Source: Pararobbsia silviterrae (lineage in GTDB: Bacteria > Pseudomonadota > Gammaproteobacteria > Burkholderiales > Burkholderiaceae). From it: a DNA stretch of 64,000 nucleotides. The notes beneath the pieces were generated by a model. The model was not told the DNA's origin and ran no database searches. It saw only the letters and a program-made list of their open reading frames with translations. Position 1 is the first letter of the stretch. Every line of letters begins with the position of its first letter. The position numbers and the translations under genes were made by a program. This document shows, piece by piece, positions 58,740-64,000 of the stretch. The stretch spans positions 1 through 64,000 of the forward strand of contig NZ_RBZU01000011.1 of the NCBI RefSeq assembly GCF_003628125.1, in the 5' to 3' direction.

Positions 58740-61700
58740 ATGCAAACCGAAAACGTGACGACGACGTCGCCAGGCCCATTGCTCGCTGAAGACGCCGGCC
58801 GTCTCGGCAATGCGCCGGGCGCACAGCCGTTCGCGCCGTCGTCGGCCTATGCCGATTACAAGGTCATTCGCCGTAACGGTTCCGTGGTCGCATTCGAACC
58901 CTCGAAGATTGCGATCGCCGTCACGAAGGCCTTCCTCGCCGTCAACGGCGGTCAAGGCGCCGCTTCCGCGCGTGTGCGGGAGCTTGTCGAGCAGATGACG
59001 CAGAGCGTCGTGCGCGCGCTCGTGCGCAGCCGTCCGAGCGGCGGCACGTTCCATATCGAAGACATCCAGGATCAGGTCGAACTCGCGCTGATGCGCGCAG
59101 GCGAGCACAACGTCGCGCGCGCCTACGTGCTCTATCGCGAGAAGCGTTCGCAGGAGCGTTCGCACGAGCCCGAAGTCCAGCCGGGCAGCGGCATCCATGT
59201 CGTCGACAACGGCGTCAAGCGTCCGCTCGATCTGAACGAACTGAAGGCGCTGATCGAAGCCGCGTGTTCGAATCTCGGCGAAGCCGTCAAGGCCGAGCCG
59301 ATCGTCGCCGAGACGGTCAAGAATCTGTACGACGGCGTGCCGCTGAGCCAGGTCTACGACTCGGCGATTCTCGCGGCGCGCACGATGATCGAAAAGGAGC
59401 CGGCGTATAGTCAGGCGACCGCGCGCATCCTGCTGCACACGATCCGCCGCGAAATCATCGGCGAGGAAGTCGCGCAGGACGAGATGGCCTCGCGCTACGC
59501 CGAATATTTCCCGCAGTTCATCAAGCGCGGGATCGATGCCGAACTGCTCGACGAGAAGCTCGCGCAGTTCGACCTCAAGCGTCTGGGCGCCGCGCTCGAC
59601 GCGTCGCGCGACCTGCAGTTCGGCTACCTCGGTCTGCAAACGCTCTACGACCGCTACTTCCTGCATCACGACGGCGTGCGCATCGAAATGCCGCAGGCAT
59701 TCTATATGCGTGTGTCGATGGGCCTCGCGCTCAACGAGATCGACCGCGAAGCGCGCGCGATCGAGTTTTACAACGTGCTGTCGACGTTCGATTTCATGAG
59801 CTCGACGCCGACGCTGTTCAATTCGGGCACGCGTCGTTCGCAGCTTTCGTCGTGCTATCTGACGACGGTCGCCGACGATCTCGACGGGATCTATGAGGCG
59901 CTCAAGGAAAACGCGCTGCTCTCGAAGTTCGCGGGCGGTCTCGGCAACGACTGGACGCGCGTGCGCGCGCTCGGCTCGCACATCAAGGGAACCAACGGCA
60001 AATCGCAAGGCGTCGTGCCGTTCCTGAAGGTCGTCAACGACACGGCCGTCGCGGTCAACCAGGGCGGCAAGCGCAAGGGCGCGGTCTGCGCGTACCTCGA
60101 GTCGTGGCACCTCGATATCGAAGAGTTCCTCGAGCTGCGCAAGAACACGGGCGACGACCGTCGCCGCACGCACGACATGAACACGGCGAACTGGATTCCC
60201 GACCTGTTCATGAAGCGCGTCCACGAGAACGCGGAATGGACGCTGTTCTCGCCGTCGACGTGCCCGGATCTCCATGACAAGTTCGGCGCCGAATTCGAAA
60301 AGGCGTACGTCGGCTACGAAGAGAAGGTCGCGCGCGGCGAGCTCAAGCTGTTCCGCAAGGTGCCCGCGGCGCAACTCTGGCGCAAGATGCTCGGCATGCT
60401 GTTCGAAACCGGCCATCCGTGGATCACGTTCAAGGATCCGTGCAATGTGCGTTCGCCGCAGCAGCACGTCGGCGTCGTTCACTCGTCGAATCTCTGCACG
60501 GAGATCACGCTGAACACGAGCGACGCGGAAATCGCCGTCTGCAACCTGGGCTCGGTCAACCTCGTCGCGCATTTCAAGAAGGCCGGCGACTCGTACGTGC
60601 TCGACCAGGACAAGCTCAAGAAGACGATCTCGGTTGCGATGCGCATGCTCGACAACGTGATCGACATCAATTACTACGCCGTCGCGAAGGCGCGTAACTC
60701 GAACCTCAAGCATCGCCCGGTCGGCCTCGGCATCATGGGCTTCCAGGACGCGCTGCATCTGCTGCGTACGCCGTACGCGTCGGACGCGGCGGTCGAGTTT
60801 GCCGATCGTTCGATGGAGTCGGTCTGCTACTACGCGTACTGGGCGTCGACCGAGCTCGCCGAAGAGCGCGGCCGCTACTCGAGCTACCGCGGTTCGCTCT
60901 GGGATCGCGGGATCCTGCCGCAGGACACGCTCAACCTGCTCGCCGAAGCGCGCGGCGGTTACGTCGAGGTCGACACGTCGAGCTCGATGGACTGGGATGC
61001 GCTGCGCGGTCGGATTGCGCAGCACGGCATGCGCAACTCGAACTGCGTCGCGATCGCGCCGACGGCGACGATCTCGAACATCATCGGCGTGTCGGCATGC
61101 ATCGAACCGACGTATCAGAACCTCTACGTGAAATCGAACCTGTCGGGCGAATTCACGGTCGTCAACGAGTACCTCGTGCGTGATCTGAAGGCGCGCGGCC
61201 TCTGGGACGAAGTCATGGTCGCCGACCTCAAGTACTTCGACGGCACGCTGTCGCGGATCGACCGGATCCCGGCCGACCTGCGCAACCTCTACGCGACCGC
61301 GTTCGAAGTCGATCCAAAGTGGCTCGTCGAAGCGGCATCGCGTCGTCAGAAGTGGATCGATCAGGCGCAGTCGCTCAACATCTACATGGCAGGCGCGTCA
61401 GGCAAGAAGCTCGACGAGGTCTACAAGCTTGCGTGGCTGCGCGGTCTCAAGACGACGTACTACCTGCGCACGATGGCGGCGACGCACGTCGAGAAGTCGA
61501 CGGTCGCGCACGGCGCGTTGAACGCCGTGCCGACGAGCGGTGCGGGCGGCGCGGGCGGTGTCGGCGGCGCGAGCGCCGGCGGCTCGGGTATCGGATCGTC
61601 GTCGACGTCGTCGTTCGGCGGTGTGCTTGCCAGCGCACCGGCCGCAGCGGCGGGTACGGTTGATGCGGCGCCGATCGTTGCGACGACTTCGGTTGCGGCA

Positions 61701-61790
61701 TCGACCGCAAGCGATGACGAGATCGCGGGTCCGGTCTGCATGATGCGTCCCGGCGATCCGGGCTTCGACGAGTGCGAGGCTTGCCAGTAA
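58740..61790 (+). CDS. nrdA: Ribonucleoside-diphosphate reductase, alpha subunit (class Ia)
   Basis: 1016 aa from ATG 58740. Makes dNDPs from NDPs. N-terminal ATP-cone (about 42-130; KVIRRNGSVVAFEPSKI) binds ATP/dATP. Catalytic residues are present: SSCYLTT Cys, NLCTE (Asn/Cys/Glu), the YY pair in TTYYLRTMAA, and the C-terminal CEAC redox pair. Between the barrel and that tail lies an Ala/Gly/Ser-rich linker of about 85 residues (AGGVGGASAGGSG and so on), longer than usual. Directly followed by nrdB behind a structured spacer. Confidence 0.96.
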   Translation: MQTENVTTTSPGPLLAEDAGRLGNAPGAQPFAPSSAYADYKVIRRNGSVVAFEPSKIAIAVTKAFLAVNGGQGAASARVRELVEQMTQSVVRALVRSRPSGGTFHIEDIQDQVELALMRAGEHNVARAYVLYREKRSQERSHEPEVQPGSGIHVVDNGVKRPLDLNELKALIEAACSNLGEAVKAEPIVAETVKNLYDGVPLSQVYDSAILAARTMIEKEPAYSQATARILLHTIRREIIGEEVAQDEMASRYAEYFPQFIKRGIDAELLDEKLAQFDLKRLGAALDASRDLQFGYLGLQTLYDRYFLHHDGVRIEMPQAFYMRVSMGLALNEIDREARAIEFYNVLSTFDFMSSTPTLFNSGTRRSQLSSCYLTTVADDLDGIYEALKENALLSKFAGGLGNDWTRVRALGSHIKGTNGKSQGVVPFLKVVNDTAVAVNQGGKRKGAVCAYLESWHLDIEEFLELRKNTGDDRRRTHDMNTANWIPDLFMKRVHENAEWTLFSPSTCPDLHDKFGAEFEKAYVGYEEKVARGELKLFRKVPAAQLWRKMLGMLFETGHPWITFKDPCNVRSPQQHVGVVHSSNLCTEITLNTSDAEIAVCNLGSVNLVAHFKKAGDSYVLDQDKLKKTISVAMRMLDNVIDINYYAVAKARNSNLKHRPVGLGIMGFQDALHLLRTPYASDAAVEFADRSMESVCYYAYWASTELAEERGRYSSYRGSLWDRGILPQDTLNLLAEARGGYVEVDTSSSMDWDALRGRIAQHGMRNSNCVAIAPTATISNIIGVSACIEPTYQNLYVKSNLSGEFTVVNEYLVRDLKARGLWDEVMVADLKYFDGTLSRIDRIPADLRNLYATAFEVDPKWLVEAASRRQKWIDQAQSLNIYMAGASGKKLDEVYKLAWLRGLKTTYYLRTMAATHVEKSTVAHGALNAVPTSGAGGAGGVGGASAGGSGIGSSSTSSFGGVLASAPAAAAGTVDAAPIVATTSVAASTASDDEIAGPVCMMRPGDPGFDECEACQ

Positions 61791-62201
61791 CACAACGCGT
61801 CGGGTGACGCGCGAGCGTCACCCGATCACGCAGCATGCTCTATATATAGAAGACGCGACGCGTCGCGCGTCTTCGGCCAAGCGAGTCGCGCCGAGCGACT
61901 CGCATGACACGCAAGCAATATCCGATCACGCGTGTTTCGATCTCCGCGTACGACACATTCGATGTCGTCGCGCGCTTCGATGTGATCCGCGACACGCACA
62001 TGCCACGCATGAAACGACGTGGCTTCGCGATGCTCGATATGCCGACTCGATTCTCTGCACTCACTTCGATTCGCGATGTGTGACTGCGAGTGTTGTATGG
62101 AGGTCTCAGCATGCGAACAAATTCTCGAATTTTCTTCAGCGAAGTCTTTTATCGCTGAAGAAAAGATGGTACAAACCGATCTAACTTGAAGGTGAACATT
62201 C
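61791..62201. other. nrdA-nrdB spacer with four hairpins
   Basis: Intergenic 411 nt. Perfect stems: 61801-61824 (10-bp CGGGTGACGC arms), 61849-61874 (9-bp GAAGACGCG arms), 61881-61903 (9-bp GCGAGTCGC arms) and 62130-62164 (13-bp TTTTCTTCAGCGA arms, 38 nt before the nrdB ATG). A TATATATAG patch lies at 61841-61849. AT-richer than the coding parts. No gene seen. See findings. Confidence 0.7.
62130..62164 (+). promoter_or_regulatory. 13-bp hairpin just upstream of nrdB
   Basis: TTTTCTTCAGCGA / TCGCTGAAGAAAA around a 9-nt loop AGTCTTTTA. No T-run after the stem. Its position before the nrdB ribosome site suggests a role in translation, mRNA stability or RNase processing; not established. Confidence 0.6.
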
Positions 62202-63446
62202 ATGCTCAACTGGGATGACGAGATCACTGCCGTAACTCCCGCGAGCGGCGAGCAATCGAACGCATTGCGCGCACCCGCCGGAGCAGTCATTGCTCCTCGC
62301 ACTGCAACGCCTTCAGTTGCAGCTCAGCACGCTTCCCTTCCGCAAGACATCTTCGCGCGCGATATCGCGACGCCTCCGTTGGCGAAGCCCGCGACCTCAC
62401 ATGCGGCCGCGGCCGATCACACGTCGACCGAACGCGTGAACGTGGCGGACAAGCGCATCATCAACGGCACGACCGACGTCAATCAGCTCGTACCGTTCAA
62501 GTACAAGTGGGCGTGGGAGAAGTATCTCGCCGGCTGCGCGAATCACTGGATGCCGCAGGAAGTGAATATGTCGCGCGACATCGCGCTTTGGAAAGACCCG
62601 AACGGTCTGACCGAAGACGAGCGCCGGATCGTCAAGCGCAACCTCGGTTTCTTCGTCACGGCCGACTCGCTCGCCGCGAACAATATCGTGCTCGGCACGT
62701 ATCGCCACATCACGGCGCCCGAAGCGCGGCAGTTCCTGTTGCGCCAGGCGTTCGAGGAAGCGATTCACACGCACGCCTATCAATACATCGTCGAGTCGCT
62801 CGGGCTGGACGAGAGCGAAATCTTCAACGCGTATCACGAAGTCGATTCGATTCGCGCGAAGGACGAATTCCTGATTCCGTTCATCACGGTGCTGACCGAT
62901 CCGTCGTTCAAGACGGGCACGCCGGAAACCGACCAGCAATTGCTCAAGTCGCTGATCGTGTTCGCGTGCATCATGGAAGGCCTGTTCTTCTACGTCGGGT
63001 TCACGCAGATTCTCGCGCTGGGTCGTCAGAACAAGATGACGGGCGCGGCCGAGCAATATCAATACATCCTGCGCGACGAGTCGATGCACTGCAATTTCGG
63101 CATCGACCTGATCAACACGGTCAAGCTCGAGAATCCGCATCTCTGGACGCCTGAGTTCCGCGCCGAGATTTCGGCGCTGTTCCAGAAGGCTGTCGATCTC
63201 GAGTATCGCTATGCCGAGGACACCATGCCGCGCGGCGTGCTCGGGCTCAATGCATCGATGTTCAAGAGCTATCTGCGCTTTATCGCGAATCGCCGTTGCC
63301 AGCAGATCGGTCTCGATGCGCTGTACCCGAACGAAGAAAATCCGTTCCCGTGGATGAGCGAGATGATCGACTTGAAGAAGGAACGCAACTTCTTCGAGAC
63401 GCGCGTGATTGAATATCAAACGGGTGGCGCTCTGAGCTGGGAATAA
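62202..63446 (+). CDS. nrdB: Ribonucleoside-diphosphate reductase, beta subunit (class Ia)
   Basis: 414 aa. Di-iron/tyrosyl-radical small subunit. Iron ligands in [13 protein letters not shown] (EExxH), [11 protein letters not shown] and DESMHCNFG (ExxH-type). The first about 75 residues are an Ala/Pro/Thr-rich extension ([15 protein letters not shown] and so on) before the conserved [32 protein letters not shown] precedes the ATG. The C-terminus ends [10 protein letters not shown], the peptide that docks on NrdA. Confidence 0.95.
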   Translation: MLNWDDEITAVTPASGEQSNALRAPAGAVIAPRTATPSVAAQHASLPQDIFARDIATPPLAKPATSHAAAADHTSTERVNVADKRIINGTTDVNQLVPFKYKWAWEKYLAGCANHWMPQEVNMSRDIALWKDPNGLTEDERRIVKRNLGFFVTADSLAANNIVLGTYRHITAPEARQFLLRQAFEEAIHTHAYQYIVESLGLDESEIFNAYHEVDSIRAKDEFLIPFITVLTDPSFKTGTPETDQQLLKSLIVFACIMEGLFFYVGFTQILALGRQNKMTGAAEQYQYILRDESMHCNFGIDLINTVKLENPHLWTPEFRAEISALFQKAVDLEYRYAEDTMPRGVLGLNASMFKSYLRFIANRRCQQIGLDALYPNEENPFPWMSEMIDLKKERNFFETRVIEYQTGGALSWE

Positions 63447-63901
63447 GCTCACGCGACTCGAAAAGAAAGAAGATTGGGGAGTTTGAATGCGTCGGTATCG
63501 CGACACCGGAATTCGCGATGCCGATGCAAACAGAATTTGTGGAGCATGGTCGCCTGAATGCAAAGCGCGCCGAGTGGCTTAAGAGCCCCGCACGACGATG
63601 ACAAGCACTTTGCGAGCCCTTCAGTGGGACGGGCCAACTACCCCCGAAATAAAGCCGGCGGCAAAGCCGACGGCTTGATCAAACGACGATTGCCGGCCCG
63701 ATTGCCGGTACGTATTTGGCGCGCACGGCCCGAATTGGCCGTGCGCGCCTTGCCGTATTCATTAGCGTAAGCACGTCGAAACGCGTACGCCGATGAATGG
63801 CCCGCTTCGTAGCGGGTGTGCTTGCGCGCGCCCTCGGGAAGCGGGTTTTGATGAAGGGTGTGGTTTGTTCGACTCTTACTTGAAACCTGAAGGAGCATCT
63901 A
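63447..63901. other. nrdB to histone-like gene spacer
   Basis: 455 nt without recognisable gene. A 14-bp stem (63489-63527) has two G-U pairs. A perfect 13-bp stem GGCGCGCACGGCC / GGCCGTGCGCGCC (63718-63749) with a 6-nt loop and only two T after it is the best nrdB end-of-transcript candidate. AGGAG (63891-63895) is the ribosome site of the next gene. Confidence 0.6.
63718..63749 (+). terminator. Strong hairpin, possible nrdB terminator
   Basis: A 13-bp all-pairing G/C stem around CGAATT, about 270 nt after nrdB. The T-tract is short (TTG), so termination may be weak or factor-dependent. Confidence 0.5.
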
Positions 63902-64000
63902 ATGGTCACCGCTAAGAAAGCTGTAGCGAAGAAGGCGCCGGCGAAGAAAGTCGCCGTGAAGAAGGTCGTAGCGAAGAAGGCAGCGCCGGCGAAGAAGGCC
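63902..64000 (+). CDS. Histone H1-like protein (partial, runs off the window)
   Basis: Starts ATG at 63902 with AGGAG seven bases upstream. The visible 33 residues are Lys/Ala/Val-rich (MVTAKKAVAKKAPAKKVA and so on), matching the AKKAPAKK-repeat nucleoid proteins of Burkholderia and Bordetella. The 3' end is beyond the window, so length and any truncation are unknown. Confidence 0.85.
   Translation, partial: MVTAKKAVAKKAPAKKVAVKKVVAKKAAPAKKA

Noticed and set aside
58572-61025. 817-codon minus-strand open frame opposite nrdA
   Set aside because: Antisense shadow; nrdA has all catalytic motifs on the plus strand.
61836-61852. NrdR box before nrdB (CTCTATATATAGAAG)
   Set aside because: Palindromic and AT-rich, but a single site lacking the ACAC/TGTG edges and no partner at 31 bp.

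Overview
This 64 kb window is high-GC chromosomal DNA of a beta-proteobacterium. It is most likely from the Burkholderiaceae (Burkholderia, Paraburkholderia, Robbsia or a relative). The evidence is the gene order (coq7 upstream of the mra/dcw cluster, secA-argJ-mutT, yacG-zapD-coaE-pilD-pilC-pilB, ispB opposite rplU-rpmA-obg-proB, nrdA-nrdB, and a lysine/alanine histone H1-like gene), the protein sequences, and the codon bias. I could not run a database search, so the genus is an inference.

Layout. Bases 1-88 hold the 3' end of a 5S rRNA and its terminator, so an rRNA operon ends here. Next come a lone molybdopterin oxidoreductase (0.6-2.7 kb), fadD (3.5-5.2 kb) and coq7 (5.2-5.9 kb). They are separated by two spacers with short tandem repeats: a 20-copy octamer array at 2.85-3.01 kb, and a compound array of penta-, hepta- and decamers at 6.18-6.50 kb. 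From 6.8 to 25.3 kb runs a complete division and cell-wall (dcw) cluster: mraZ-rsmH-ftsL-ftsI-murE-murF-mraY-murD-ftsW-murG-murC-ddlB-ftsQ-ftsA-ftsZ. It has a clear promoter and a 10-bp-period MraZ operator, and most upstream junctions overlap as ATGA/GTGA. lpxC follows and ends at a symmetrical terminator shared with a convergent DUF721/DciA-like gene. secA (own terminator), argJ, a DUF815 ATPase and mutT come next on the plus strand.

From 33.4 to 40.1 kb the minus strand carries pilB-pilC-pilD-coaE-zapD-yacG and a separate CorC/HlyC-type CBS membrane protein. After an AT-richer spacer with a 26-bp inverted repeat comes a pair for a secreted lipoprotein phosphoesterase and a di-haem cytochrome c peroxidase. 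A zinc-ribbon methyltransferase gene, a tRNA-Pro(CGG) and ispB follow on the minus strand. Divergently, rplU-rpmA, obg and proB lie on the plus strand. The 50-58 kb part holds a CNP1-like protein, rppH, proS, a MarC protein, a hypoxanthine/guanine phosphoribosyltransferase, ffh, a CcsA/HemX-like membrane protein, a PP0621-like protein and ampD.

The last part (58.3-63.4 kb) is the class I ribonucleotide reductase locus. nrdA has a consensus promoter overlapped by two NrdR-box-like sites exactly 31 bp apart. nrdB lies behind a 411-nt spacer with four perfect hairpins. The window closes inside a histone H1-like gene.

Most of the window is conserved housekeeping sequence and I see no defence island, prophage, transposon or CRISPR array. 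The less explained signals are the tandem-repeat arrays (the C-rich one is G-quadruplex-prone on the minus strand), a 29-codon ORF joining ftsI to murE by ATGA overlaps at both ends, Ala-rich tails on FtsL, FtsQ and NrdA, and the structured spacers around nrdA/nrdB.
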